From contig CAMWOK010000006.1 in NCBI GenBank assembly GCA_947175845.1, positions 1-26,312 on the forward strand: a stretch of 26,312 nucleotides of DNA, given 5' to 3'. This document shows, in pieces, positions 7,071-16,041 of the stretch; position 1 is the first letter of the stretch, and every line of letters starts with the position of its first letter. Under the pieces are notes generated by a model. That model was not told the origin of the DNA. It was given only the letters and a program-made list of their open reading frames with translations, and made no database searches. The stretch is from an uncultured Lachnospiraceae bacterium. Its GTDB lineage: Bacteria > Bacillota > Clostridia > Lachnospirales > Lachnospiraceae. The position numbers and the translations under genes are program-made.

Positions 7071-9311
7071 ATGGCAGATAGAAGCAGGAGTAAAAACAGC
7101 TACCGCAGCCGCAGCACTGCCAGAGTTGACAGAAAAAAGAGGCGGCAGCAGAGGGCAAGTTTAAACAAAATAAAAACGCTGAAGCTGGCAGTGATGATGG
7201 TAATCATTCTGCTGGCTTTTGCGGGGTTGGGCGGACGGCTGTACATACTCGCCAGGGATAATCAGAATAATTACCAGAAAAAAATTTTGTCCCAGCAGCG
7301 TTATGATTCCAAGACACTGCCGTTTAAGAGAGGAAGCATCCTCGATGCGAACGGGACGATCCTCGCGGCGAGCGAGAAGGTTTACAATGTGATTCTTGAC
7401 TGCAAGGTCATGCTGTCGGACGAGAAGAGCCAGGACCCGACACTGGCGGCACTCGCGGAGTGTTTTGGGCTTGATCTGGCAGAGCTGAGGAAGTTTGTGA
7501 GTGAGAATCCCAATTCCCAGTACCGCGTGCTGAAGCGGAGAATTACATATGATGAGATGAGCCCTTTTCTCGAACGGAAGAATACGCACAACACGGAGGC
7601 GGGGAAAAAGGGAAATGAGGAGATGGGCACGATCAACGGCGTGTGGTTTGAGGAGGAGTACATCAGGCGATATCCCAACAACACGCTGGCGTGTGACGTG
7701 ATTGGCTTTACAGGAACCGATAACAACGGGACCTATGGATTAGAGGAGTACTACAATGACATACTCAACGGAACGAATGGAAGGGAGTATGGATATCTGA
7801 ATGATGATGCGGCGCTTGAGCGCAAGACAGTGGCCGCAGTGGACGGAAGTACGCTCGTGAGCACGATCGATGCGAACATACAGGCGATCTGTGAGAAATA
7901 TATCAAACAGTTCAACGAAGAGCACTTAAATGAAGTGCGGGAGGGCCCCGGTGCATACAACATCGCTGTGATCATACAGGACTGCAACAACGGTGATATT
8001 AAGGCGATGGCGAGTTATCCCGATTTTGACCTCAACAACCCGAAGGATCTGACAGGCTACTACACAGACGAACAGATCGCACAGATGGAGGAAGATGAAA
8101 CCTACTATGACGCATTGAATGCGCTCTGGAAAAATTTCTGCATCTCGGATACCTATGAGCCGGGCTCCACTGCGAAAGCGCTCACACTGGCAGCAGGGAT
8201 TGAGACGGGCAGAATTATCGGAAACGAATCGTATGAGTGCGGCGGTTTTCTTGAGATAGCAGATCGGAAGATCAATTGTAACGTCACGAGGGGGCATGGG
8301 ACGCTCGATGTCAGCGGCTCTCTGGAACAGTCCTGCAATGTGGCATTTATGAAGATGGGCGAGGCGATCGGTGTCAGGAACATGGTGCAGTTCGAGCAGA
8401 TCTTCAATATCGGTTTAAAGACTAACATCGACCTTGCGGGCGAGGCGAGGACGGCTTCCCTGGTGTTTACCGAGAACTCCATGGGTCCTACAGAGCTTGC
8501 GACTGCCTCGTTTGGCCAGGGCTACAATGTCACGATGATCGAGATGGTGGCAGCTTTTTCTTCCGTTATCAATGGCGGGTATTACTATGAGCCGCACATG
8601 GTGAAAAAGATCACGAACGCAAACGGTGATACCATCAAAAATATAGAGCCCAGGGTGTTAAAACAGACGATCTCCTCCACGACATCTGAGATGCTGCGCC
8701 AGTACCTCTACGCCTCCGTTGCTGAGGGAACCGGAAAGTCGGCGCGCCCCGCGGGGTACGCGATCGGCGGCAAGACAGGTACTGCGGAGATGGTACCGCG
8801 CGACAAGACAAATTATGTGGTCTCGTTTATCGGATTTGCGCCGGCAGATGACCCGCAGATTGTCATATACTGTGTGGTTGACAGACCGAATGTTGCAAGC
8901 CAGCCGCATGCGACCTACGCGACAGGCATCGTCAAGAATATTCTGACAGAAGTGCTGCCGTATATGCATATTGCCAGGACGGAGGAGATGACGATTGCGG
9001 AGCAGGAGGAAGTGGACAATATCCTTGGCAATATCGTGCAGAGCGACCCGGCACAGGGCGAGGACGGCGAAAATGGAGAAAATGGAGAAAACGGAGAGGG
9101 CGCAGAAGCCGGCTCTGAAGGAGAAAACAACACTGGCGGCGCAGCCGGTGAAGGGCAGAGCGGCAATGGACCGCTGTACGTGATTGATCCCGATACGGGA
9201 GAACTCATCGATCCTGTGACCGGCGAGAAGGCACAGATGGACTACGGCATGGAGGACGAGCCTCCTGAGGAAGGAAACGGCACGCCTTCCGCGGGGGATG
9301 TGCAGCAATAG
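7071..9311 (+). CDS. Class B penicillin-binding protein (FtsI/PBP2B/SpoVD family), first of a tandem pair
   Basis: This membrane-anchored DD-transpeptidase cross-links septal or spore peptidoglycan with its FtsW/SpoVE partner. The 746 residues comprise a basic cytoplasmic tail, a membrane helix (~36-60), a PBP dimerisation domain with RGSILDANG (~87) and a transpeptidase domain with all three motifs: Ser366-Thr-Ala-Lys369, Ser421-Cys-Asn423 and Lys568-Thr-Gly. No PASTA domain is visible. Instead, the last ~85 residues form an acidic Gly/Glu/Asn-rich tail with a GEN triplet repeat (bases 9067-9099). ATG 7071 is chosen because GGGTGAT (7061-7067) precedes it; the frame upstream overlaps ftsL. 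Whether it serves vegetative division or spore cortex synthesis cannot be told from sequence. Confidence 0.93.
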   Translation: MADRSRSKNSYRSRSTARVDRKKRRQQRASLNKIKTLKLAVMMVIILLAFAGLGGRLYILARDNQNNYQKKILSQQRYDSKTLPFKRGSILDANGTILAASEKVYNVILDCKVMLSDEKSQDPTLAALAECFGLDLAELRKFVSENPNSQYRVLKRRITYDEMSPFLERKNTHNTEAGKKGNEEMGTINGVWFEEEYIRRYPNNTLACDVIGFTGTDNNGTYGLEEYYNDILNGTNGREYGYLNDDAALERKTVAAVDGSTLVSTIDANIQAICEKYIKQFNEEHLNEVREGPGAYNIAVIIQDCNNGDIKAMASYPDFDLNNPKDLTGYYTDEQIAQMEEDETYYDALNALWKNFCISDTYEPGSTAKALTLAAGIETGRIIGNESYECGGFLEIADRKINCNVTRGHGTLDVSGSLEQSCNVAFMKMGEAIGVRNMVQFEQIFNIGLKTNIDLAGEARTASLVFTENSMGPTELATASFGQGYNVTMIEMVAAFSSVINGGYYYEPHMVKKITNANGDTIKNIEPRVLKQTISSTTSEMLRQYLYASVAEGTGKSARPAGYAIGGKTGTAEMVPRDKTNYVVSFIGFAPADDPQIVIYCVVDRPNVASQPHATYATGIVKNILTEVLPYMHIARTEEMTIAEQEEVDNILGNIVQSDPAQGEDGENGENGENGEGAEAGSEGENNTGGAAGEGQSGNGPLYVIDPDTGELIDPVTGEKAQMDYGMEDEPPEEGNGTPSAGDVQQ

Positions 9312-9376
9312 CATATATGAGGCCCTGTGTTCATAAAATAGAAGCAATATAGATTTTATGATGACAGAGGGCGGAG

Positions 9377-11164
9377 ATGGCAATCAAAAACAATGCTGGA
9401 AGACGCAATATGACCGTGCAGAAAAAAAAGACATTTGTTCTGTGCATCCTGTCAGTGTTGACCCTATTGCTGCTGTGTGTGCGTGTGGGATACCTGATGA
9501 TATTCCGCTCGGAGTACTACACACAGCTTGCGACGCAGCTGCACGAGCGCGAGCGCGATATCAAGGCCGCGCGGGGCAGGATTATCGACGCGACAGGAAC
9601 TGTTCTGGCAGATAACAAGACAGTGTGCACCATATCGGTCATTCACAGTCAGGTGGAGGATCCGGAGGAAGTGATCGCTATGCTTTGCCGGGAGCTGGGG
9701 CTGTCGGAGGAGTATGTGCGAAAGCGCGTGGAGAAATACAGTGCGCGGGAGCGCATCAAGAGCAATGTGGAGAAAGAGATCGGCGACAGGATACGAAACT
9801 ACAACATGGCAGGGGTGAAGGTGGATGAGGACTATAAACGTTATTATCCGTATGACGATCTGGCATCGAAGGTGTTAGGTTTCACAGGCGGTGACAATCA
9901 GGGCATCATTGGCCTGGAGGTTGTCTACGAGGAATATCTGACAGGCAAAAAAGGACAGATACTGACGCTGACGGACGCCAAGGGAATCGAGCTTGACGGC
10001 ATGGGGGAGCGCAGAAAAGAACCGGAGGCCGGAAAGGATCTCTACATCAGCCTCGACATGAACATACAGCGGTATGCGATGCAGCTTGCCAAACAGGCGT
10101 ACGAAACCAAACAGGCGGCAGGGGTGTCGATCATTGTCATGAATGTCAACAGCGGAGAGATTCTTGCGATGGTGGATGTGCCGGAGTTCAATCTCAATGA
10201 CCCGTACACCCTGATTGAGGAGTTTCAGGTGCAGACAGTGCAGCAGGAAACCACACAGGAGGGGCAGACCGAGACAAAGCAGGAGAGCAAACAGGATCTG
10301 CTGAACAAAATGTGGAGAAACGGCTGTATTAATGATACCTATGAACCTGGTTCTATCTTTAAGACGATAACGGCTGCGGCGGGACTTGAGAGCGGTGCGG
10401 TGCGCCTAGAGGACAATTTTTCCTGTCCGGGCTTTATCATAGTGGATGACCGCAGAATCCGCTGTCACAAGATTGCGGGGCATGGGGCCGAGGACTTCAC
10501 CCACGCGGTGATGAACTCCTGCAATCCGGTGTTCATCACGGTTGGCCTGCGGATCGGCGTGGAGCGTTACTATGAATATTTTACAAAGTTTGGCCTGCGG
10601 CAGAAGACGGGGATCGATCTGCCGGGCGAGGCGGGGACCATCATGCACCAGCCGGACAAAATCGGAGAGGTGGAGCTTGCAACCATCTCGTTTGGGCAGT
10701 CCTTTCAGCTCACGCCTATCCGGCTGATGACGACAGTTGCGGGGCTGGTCAACGGCGGAAAGCTGGTGACGCCGCATTTTGGCGTGAAGGCGGTGAGCGC
10801 GGACGGCACATCCGTAGACGAGTTTGTGTATCCGGTGTCAGAGGGAATCGTGTCGGAGGATACCACCGAGAAATTAAAGTATGTGCTCGAGCAGGTTGTG
10901 GAGAATGGCGGCGGCAAAAATGGCTATGTGGAAGGGTTCCGGATCGGGGGCAAGACGGCCACGAGCGAGACACTTCCCAGAGGACATGGCAGATATATCG
11001 CTTCCTTTCTGGGATTTGCGCCGGCGGACGACCCGAAGGTGATGGCGATCGCCATCATCGACACGCCGCAGGGAACTTACTATGGCGGACAGATCGCAGC
11101 GCCTGTTGTGCGGCAGCTGTTTGAGAACATACTGCCGTATCTGGAGGAGATTGGCTATCAGTAG
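9377..11164 (+). CDS. Class B penicillin-binding protein (FtsI/PBP2B/SpoVD family), second of the pair, with a KTA active-site variant
   Basis: This 595-residue transpeptidase is a paralogue of the upstream gene. It has a membrane helix (~16-37), a dimerisation domain opening with RGRIIDATG, and a transpeptidase domain with Ser326-Ile-Phe-Lys329 and Ser381-Cys-Asn383. The third motif reads GGKTATSETLPRG, with Lys526-Thr-Ala in place of Lys-Thr-Gly; the upstream copy has GGKTGTAEMVPRD at the same point. A Gln/Glu/Thr-rich insertion (~280-311) precedes the active serine. No PASTA domain is present. In B. subtilis the two PBP genes here are pbpB (division) and spoVD (cortex), so one of this pair may be sporulation-specific. 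ATG 9377 follows GAGGG; ATG 9410 is an alternative start. Confidence 0.92.
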   Translation: MAIKNNAGRRNMTVQKKKTFVLCILSVLTLLLLCVRVGYLMIFRSEYYTQLATQLHERERDIKAARGRIIDATGTVLADNKTVCTISVIHSQVEDPEEVIAMLCRELGLSEEYVRKRVEKYSARERIKSNVEKEIGDRIRNYNMAGVKVDEDYKRYYPYDDLASKVLGFTGGDNQGIIGLEVVYEEYLTGKKGQILTLTDAKGIELDGMGERRKEPEAGKDLYISLDMNIQRYAMQLAKQAYETKQAAGVSIIVMNVNSGEILAMVDVPEFNLNDPYTLIEEFQVQTVQQETTQEGQTETKQESKQDLLNKMWRNGCINDTYEPGSIFKTITAAAGLESGAVRLEDNFSCPGFIIVDDRRIRCHKIAGHGAEDFTHAVMNSCNPVFITVGLRIGVERYYEYFTKFGLRQKTGIDLPGEAGTIMHQPDKIGEVELATISFGQSFQLTPIRLMTTVAGLVNGGKLVTPHFGVKAVSADGTSVDEFVYPVSEGIVSEDTTEKLKYVLEQVVENGGGKNGYVEGFRIGGKTATSETLPRGHGRYIASFLGFAPADDPKVMAIAIIDTPQGTYYGGQIAAPVVRQLFENILPYLEEIGYQ

Positions 11165-11203
11165 TGCCACAGGGAAAGGATATAAAAGGGTGTAGGTAAA
11201 ATC

Positions 11204-12589
11204 ATGATTGAAGTGAAGGATAAGAGAGTGATTGTTGTCGGTACTGGCAAGAGCGGAATCGGCTCAGCAGTACTTCTGGAGAAAAACGGTGCAGTGCCAG
11301 TCATTTACGATGGAAATGAGCAGACAGACACAGGTGCAGTCAGGGCGCAGCTTTGTGAAAAACTCGGCTGTGACACGCGTGCAAAGATTTATACCGGCGC
11401 GTTTCCCCGGGAAATAACAGCTGGTATTGAACTGGCTGTGCTAAGCCCGGGGGTTCCGGTTGATGCGGAGTTTGTGGTTTATATGAAGGAGCAGGGGATT
11501 CACATATGGGGGGAGGTGGAGCTTGCGTATCACTTTGCCAGGGGAAGGGTACTTGCGATTACCGGGACGAACGGCAAGACGACGACGACTTCTCTGGTGG
11601 GGCAGATTATGCAGGAGTACTTTGACAGCGTGTACATTGTCGGGAATATAGGCAATCCGTACACGGACGCGGCGCCCCTCATGCGTGAGGACACCGTCTC
11701 GGTCGCGGAGATTTCCAGTTTTCAGCTCGAGACGATAGAGGACTTTCACCCGCAGGTGTCAGCCATATTGAACATCACGCCCGATCATCTCAACCGCCAT
11801 CACACGATGGAGAACTACGCGGCGGCGAAGGAGGCAGTGACGATGAACCAGACGAAGGAGGACTTCTGTATTCTGAACTATGAGAACGACTACACGAGGG
11901 CGTTCGGCTGCAGATGTCCTGCCAGTGTCGTGTATTTCTCATCGGCGCAGAAACTCGAAGATGGCCTTTACTATGAGGGGGACGAGATTTTTCTGGCTAG
12001 GCACGGCGTGTCACAGCGTCTGCTGAATGTGAAGACGGACATGAACCTTGTCGGAGTCTGCAATATCGAAAATGTCATGGCAGCCATCGGCGTCAGCATG
12101 TGTGCGGGCGTGCCGATGAATCATATACTTGACACTGTAAAGCGCTTTGTGGCGGTGGAGCACAGGATTGAGTATGTGGCGGTCAAACGGGGTGTCGTGT
12201 ACTACAACGACTCCAAGGCTACCAACACGGACGCGGCGATACAGGGAATCAGGGCGATGGACAGACCGACAGTGCTGATCGGCGGCGGATATGACAAGGG
12301 AAGCACTTACGACGACTGGATACGCAGTTTTGACGGCAAGGTGAAGAAACTGGTACTGATAGGACAGACGCGCGAGAAGATAGCGGAGTGCGCAGTAAAC
12401 TGCGGGTTTGATCAGCGGGATATCCTGTTTGCAGACACGTTTGACGAGGCACTTGAAACGTGTGTTCGAGAATCTGAAGCAGGGGATGCAGTGCTTCTGT
12501 CACCCGCCTGCGCAAGCTGGGGAATGTTTCCCAATTACGAGGTGCGGGGCTGCCAGTTCAAGGCGTATGTAAAGGGTATAAAGGAGTGA
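11204..12589 (+). CDS. murD: MurD, UDP-N-acetylmuramoyl-L-alanine:D-glutamate ligase
   Basis: MurD adds D-glutamate to UDP-MurNAc-L-Ala in the cytoplasm, using ATP. The 461-residue protein has an N-terminal Rossmann-type motif VVGTGKSGIGSAVLLEKNG, the Mur ligase ATP loop ITGTNGKTTTTSLVG (~119-133), the central NITPDHLNRH motif and a C-terminal ligase domain ending SPACASWGMFPNYEVRG. These match MurD rather than MurE, MurF or MurC. It lies between the PBP pair and ftsW, its usual place, but the mraY normally just upstream is absent. Its stop is 4 bases before the ftsW start, which suggests translational coupling. Confidence 0.95.
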   Translation: MIEVKDKRVIVVGTGKSGIGSAVLLEKNGAVPVIYDGNEQTDTGAVRAQLCEKLGCDTRAKIYTGAFPREITAGIELAVLSPGVPVDAEFVVYMKEQGIHIWGEVELAYHFARGRVLAITGTNGKTTTTSLVGQIMQEYFDSVYIVGNIGNPYTDAAPLMREDTVSVAEISSFQLETIEDFHPQVSAILNITPDHLNRHHTMENYAAAKEAVTMNQTKEDFCILNYENDYTRAFGCRCPASVVYFSSAQKLEDGLYYEGDEIFLARHGVSQRLLNVKTDMNLVGVCNIENVMAAIGVSMCAGVPMNHILDTVKRFVAVEHRIEYVAVKRGVVYYNDSKATNTDAAIQGIRAMDRPTVLIGGGYDKGSTYDDWIRSFDGKVKKLVLIGQTREKIAECAVNCGFDQRDILFADTFDEALETCVRESEAGDAVLLSPACASWGMFPNYEVRGCQFKAYVKGIKE

Positions 12590-12593
12590 TAAC

Positions 12594-13745
12594 GTGGCAA
12601 GACAGGCAGTGAAATTCCGGAGCAGCAAACATAATATGGATTATGTTCTTCTGACAGTGGTGCTGTTTCTGGTTGGTTTTGGCCTTTTGATGATTTACTC
12701 TGTCAGCTCCTACGAGGCGGGAATAGAGCATAACGACTCAGCATTTTTCCTGAAAAATCAGGCACAGAATACGGTTGTGGGGTTTGTGGCGCTGTTTATC
12801 ATGATCAAATTCCCATACAAGGAGCTGCAAAGATTTGATGTTCTGGCAATGATCGTGTCCGCTGTGCTGATCGTGCTGGTCAAGTCCCCGCTCGGAATCA
12901 CCAGAAACGGTGCGAGCCGCTGGATCAATGTGGGGATCACATCATTCCAGCCTGCGGAGGTCGCAAAGATCGGAGTGATCATCTATCTGGCGAGCATCAT
13001 CCAGAGGCTGGAGACACTGGGGAGAAATATTATCCGGACACCCAAAGGACTCGCCATTGTCATGGTGCCGCCCACGATCATCGCAGGGCTTGTCTATTTG
13101 CTGACCAGCAACTTAAGTTCCGCGATTATCATCATGGGAATCGCAGTTGCCATGGTTTTTGTGGCAGTCCCGGACTACAAGTGGTTCGTGGTGATCGGTG
13201 TGACGGGTGTAGCGGCGGTCACGGCGCTGGTGGCGTATGTGGCAAACACGGATATGTCCAGCTCGAACTTCCGTATGGGGCGCATCATGGCGTGGCTTCA
13301 CCCGGAGGCGTACAGCACGGATAAGGCGTTCCAAACACTGCAGGCGCTGTACGCCATAGGCTCCGGCGGCATCTGGGGAAAAGGGCTTGGTCAGAGTATG
13401 CAGAAGCGGGGATTTCTGCCGGAGGCGCAGAATGACATGATTTTCTCGATTATCTGCGAGGAGCTGGGACTGTTTGGCGCGCTGGCGATCATCATACTTT
13501 TCGTGGTGCTGATCTGGAGCTGTATGGTCATTGCAAACAAGACCGTCGACCGCTTCGGCTCACTGCTTGTGGTGGGGGTGATGGCGCACTACGCCATACA
13601 GGTGATATTGAACATCGCGGTTGTGACAAACACGATTCCAAACACCGGAATCACGCTGCCGTTTATCAGTTACGGCGGCACCTCGACACTGTTTCTGCTG
13701 ACAGAGATAGGAATTGTGCTCAATGTGAGTAAAAACTGTCGTTGA
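12594..13745 (+). CDS. ftsW: FtsW/SpoVE-type SEDS peptidoglycan glycosyltransferase
   Basis: This SEDS-family membrane protein polymerises lipid II together with a class B PBP. The 383 residues contain about ten hydrophobic helices. Family motifs seen are GASRWINVGITSFQPAEVAK (a hallmark), the extracellular loop with FRMGRIMAWLHPE, then GLGQSMQKRGFLPEAQNDMIFS, and the C-terminal PNTGITLPFISYGGTS. FtsW and SpoVE are close paralogues. Position suggests the spoVE/ftsW slot of the B. subtilis cluster, and the sequence alone does not separate division from cortex roles. GTG 12594 is the start, preceded by AAAGGAGTGAT, which overlaps the murD stop. Confidence 0.94.
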   Translation: MARQAVKFRSSKHNMDYVLLTVVLFLVGFGLLMIYSVSSYEAGIEHNDSAFFLKNQAQNTVVGFVALFIMIKFPYKELQRFDVLAMIVSAVLIVLVKSPLGITRNGASRWINVGITSFQPAEVAKIGVIIYLASIIQRLETLGRNIIRTPKGLAIVMVPPTIIAGLVYLLTSNLSSAIIIMGIAVAMVFVAVPDYKWFVVIGVTGVAAVTALVAYVANTDMSSSNFRMGRIMAWLHPEAYSTDKAFQTLQALYAIGSGGIWGKGLGQSMQKRGFLPEAQNDMIFSIICEELGLFGALAIIILFVVLIWSCMVIANKTVDRFGSLLVVGVMAHYAIQVILNIAVVTNTIPNTGITLPFISYGGTSTLFLLTEIGIVLNVSKNCR

Positions 13746-13781
13746 ATGTGGATAAATAAGCATTTTTCATCTGTGTGCGCA

Positions 13782-13787
13782 TATAAT
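13782..13787 (+). promoter_or_regulatory. Possible -10 element upstream of murA
   Basis: A perfect TATAAT lies 32 bases before the murA ATG. I find no acceptable -35 hexamer at 15-19 bases upstream (the region reads AAGCATTTTTCA), so this may be only a weak internal promoter or chance in an AT-rich gap. Confidence 0.3.
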
Positions 13788-13819
13788 ATTATGATTGATA
13801 TGGTTATGTGGTGAAACCT

Positions 13820-15121
13820 ATGGCCCATTTTGACAGAAATGACGTGTCTATACGGATGGAGGGAAAGAAGCCGCTCGGCGGCAGAATATGGATACAGGGA
13901 TCAAAAAATGCGGCGCTCCCGGTGCTGGCAGCGTGCATGTTAATACCGGGAACGTGTGTGCTGCGCGGCTGTCCAGCCATCACAGATATCGAATGTATGT
14001 GCAGCCTGCTCAAAAGCACCGGGGCGGCAGTGACTGTCGTGGACGGGGACAGAATCGAGATTGACACGCGCAGTGTGCGGGAGCACAGGCTGCCGGAGAA
14101 ACATGTCTGTGCCATGCGCTCGTCCGTGATCATGATGGGAGCGATGCTCGGGCGGCTCGGGGAGGTCTGTGTCAACTATCCCGGCGGCTGCGTGATCGGT
14201 GACAGACCGATCGATCTGCATCTGTATGGTCTGGAAAAACTCGGCGCACAGATCTGGACAGAGGGGAACCACATTCGTGCGTACGCCGACGAGCTCAAAG
14301 GTGCGGTGATTCACTTTCCGTTCTCCAGTGTGGGGGCGACACAGAATGTCATCCTTGCGGCGGTGACGGCGCGCGGGACGACAGTCATCAACAATGCGGC
14401 AAAGGAGCCGGAGATCGTCGAGCTGTGCAGGTTTCTGAATCTTGCGGGCGCCGATATAGACTACGCGGGAACGCTGTTGAAATCCGGCAGAATTGTGATA
14501 CACGGCGTGGAGCTTTCCCGGCTGCACGGAATCACGTACAATGTCATCGCCGACCGGATCGTCGCGGGAACCTATCTGTTTGCAGCGCTGGCGGCAGGCG
14601 GGGAGGTCGCACTGGAAAATGTTCCCATAGGACAACTGGACAGTATCTGTGATACGATAAGGGGGATGGGGGCTGTGATTGATTCCGACGGCAGCAGTCT
14701 GACAGTCAATGCGTGTGACCGCGACCGCATAGTCAACCTTCCATACATAGAGACGGATGTATATCCTGATTTTCCGACAGACCTGCAGTCACCGCTGCTC
14801 GCGGCTGCGTGCGTGGCCAGAGGAAAGCTTGCGGTCAGGGAGCGCATATTCTCGAGCAGGTTTCGGATTGTGGAGGAGTTGCAGCGGATGGGAGCAGACA
14901 TCGCGGTGGAGGGAGACACTGCTGTTGTGACAGGGGGCAGGGAGCTAGAAGGCCGGACGGTCATAGCGCGGGAACTCAGAGGCGGCGCGGCGCTTGTCAT
15001 AGCCGGACTGTGCGCATCAGGCATCACGACAGTGGCTGATTCCGGCTATATCAGAAGAGGATATCAGGATATCGTGGGGGATTTTGCCGGACTGGGGGCA
15101 CGCATCAGCTATGTGGACTGA
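13820..15121 (+). CDS. murA: MurA, UDP-N-acetylglucosamine 1-carboxyvinyltransferase
   Basis: MurA transfers enolpyruvate from PEP to UDP-GlcNAc, the first committed step of peptidoglycan synthesis. This 433-residue protein has the EPSP-synthase-like fold. QGSKNAALPVLAA holds the conserved Lys29-Asn30, and PGGCVIGDRPIDLHLYG holds the catalytic Cys124, the residue alkylated by fosfomycin. It therefore looks fosfomycin-sensitive rather than a Cys-to-Asp variant. ATG 13820 is chosen because GTGGTGA (13808-13814) sits at suitable spacing; GTG 13808 and GTG 13811 are in-frame alternatives. murA is not usually in the B. subtilis dcw cluster; here it lies between ftsW and ftsQ, where murG and murB would be expected. 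Confidence 0.95.
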   Translation: MAHFDRNDVSIRMEGKKPLGGRIWIQGSKNAALPVLAACMLIPGTCVLRGCPAITDIECMCSLLKSTGAAVTVVDGDRIEIDTRSVREHRLPEKHVCAMRSSVIMMGAMLGRLGEVCVNYPGGCVIGDRPIDLHLYGLEKLGAQIWTEGNHIRAYADELKGAVIHFPFSSVGATQNVILAAVTARGTTVINNAAKEPEIVELCRFLNLAGADIDYAGTLLKSGRIVIHGVELSRLHGITYNVIADRIVAGTYLFAALAAGGEVALENVPIGQLDSICDTIRGMGAVIDSDGSSLTVNACDRDRIVNLPYIETDVYPDFPTDLQSPLLAAACVARGKLAVRERIFSSRFRIVEELQRMGADIAVEGDTAVVTGGRELEGRTVIARELRGGAALVIAGLCASGITTVADSGYIRRGYQDIVGDFAGLGARISYVD

Positions 15122-15149
15122 CAGGGCACAGATATGAGGAAAAAACAGT

Positions 15150-15929
15150 ATGGGCAGATGGTCAGATAAGGAAATGGATAAACAAGTCAATACGACGGCA
15201 GAAATGCCGGACATCAAAATTAAGACGCGCATTATCATCGCGCTGGGAGCGGTAAACATATTTCTCGTGGTGCTGTATCTGGGGCTGACGCACTTTGCGG
15301 TCAAAAATGTCCAGGTGGACGGCAATAAGCATTATTCGGCAGATGAGATCAAGGCGATGGTGATGACCGGCTATCTGGGCGACAATTCGCTCTATCTGTC
15401 TCTGAAGTACAGGAATAAGGGATTTGAGGATGTGCCCTTTGTGGAGAGGATGGATGTTGTGGTCCAGTCAAACGACACCATCCGCATCAATGTGTACGAG
15501 AAGGCGCTTGCCGGGTATGTGCAGTATCTTGGCAGGTATATGTATTTTGACAACAAGGGCGTTGTGGTGGAGGCGTCCAAGGTTATGACGAAAGGGATTC
15601 CGCAGGTGACGGGGCTTAGTTTCGACCATGTGGTGGTCCACGAAAAGCTTCCTGTGGAGAATGAGCAGATTTTTCAGAATATTTTGACGATCACGAAACT
15701 TCTCAACAAATATAACGTCCTGTGTGACAGGATACAGTTCGACAAGAACTATAATGTGACGCTGGGTTACGGCGAGGTAAAGGTCAATATCGGCGCGTTG
15801 GAGAACCTCGATGAAAAGCTGATGCAGCTTCCGCAGATTCTGCCGTCGCTGGCGGGGGAGAAGGGAACACTTGATTTGCAAAACTATACGGCGGACCGAA
15901 AAAGCGTTACTTTTGAGAAGGGAAAATAA
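15150..15929 (+). CDS. ftsQ: FtsQ/DivIB cell division protein
   Basis: This 259-residue single-pass membrane protein has a short cytoplasmic tail, a membrane helix (~27-50) and directly after it a POTRA domain (FAVKNVQVDGNKHYSADEIKAMV, then LSLKYRNKGFEDVPFVERMDVV). A beta-rich FtsQ domain with INVYEKALAGYVQYLGRYMYFDNKGVVVE follows. DivIB/FtsQ forms a complex with FtsL and DivIC that regulates the septal synthase. GAGGA (15136-15140) lies 9 bases before ATG 15150. Its place between mur genes and ftsZ is the standard one, except that ftsA is missing between ftsQ and ftsZ. The 112-base gap to ftsZ holds a promoter. Confidence 0.92.
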   Translation: MGRWSDKEMDKQVNTTAEMPDIKIKTRIIIALGAVNIFLVVLYLGLTHFAVKNVQVDGNKHYSADEIKAMVMTGYLGDNSLYLSLKYRNKGFEDVPFVERMDVVVQSNDTIRINVYEKALAGYVQYLGRYMYFDNKGVVVEASKVMTKGIPQVTGLSFDHVVVHEKLPVENEQIFQNILTITKLLNKYNVLCDRIQFDKNYNVTLGYGEVKVNIGALENLDEKLMQLPQILPSLAGEKGTLDLQNYTADRKSVTFEKGK

Positions 15930-15968
15930 AGTTTCCTCACAAATTAGATAAGAAAAGTAAAAAATAGG

Positions 15969-15997
15969 TTGATTAATTGCTAAAAAAATTATATGAT
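15969..15997 (+). promoter_or_regulatory. Housekeeping-type promoter for ftsZ
   Basis: TTGATT (15969-15974) and TATGAT (15992-15997) have a 17-base spacer, a good sigma-A match in a strongly AT-rich gap. The predicted transcript starts near 16004, about 38 bases before the TTG start codon. No terminator separates ftsQ from this promoter, so ftsZ may also be read from the upstream operon. Confidence 0.65.
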
Positions 15998-16041
15998 AAG
16001 TTAGATGGAATTTAATAGGAATTATGAAGGAGGAAGGAAAC

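Noticed and set aside
15918..15940. Short inverted repeat GGAAA/TTTCC at the ftsQ stop
   Set aside because: 5-bp stem, AT-rich, not followed by a T run; too weak for a terminator.
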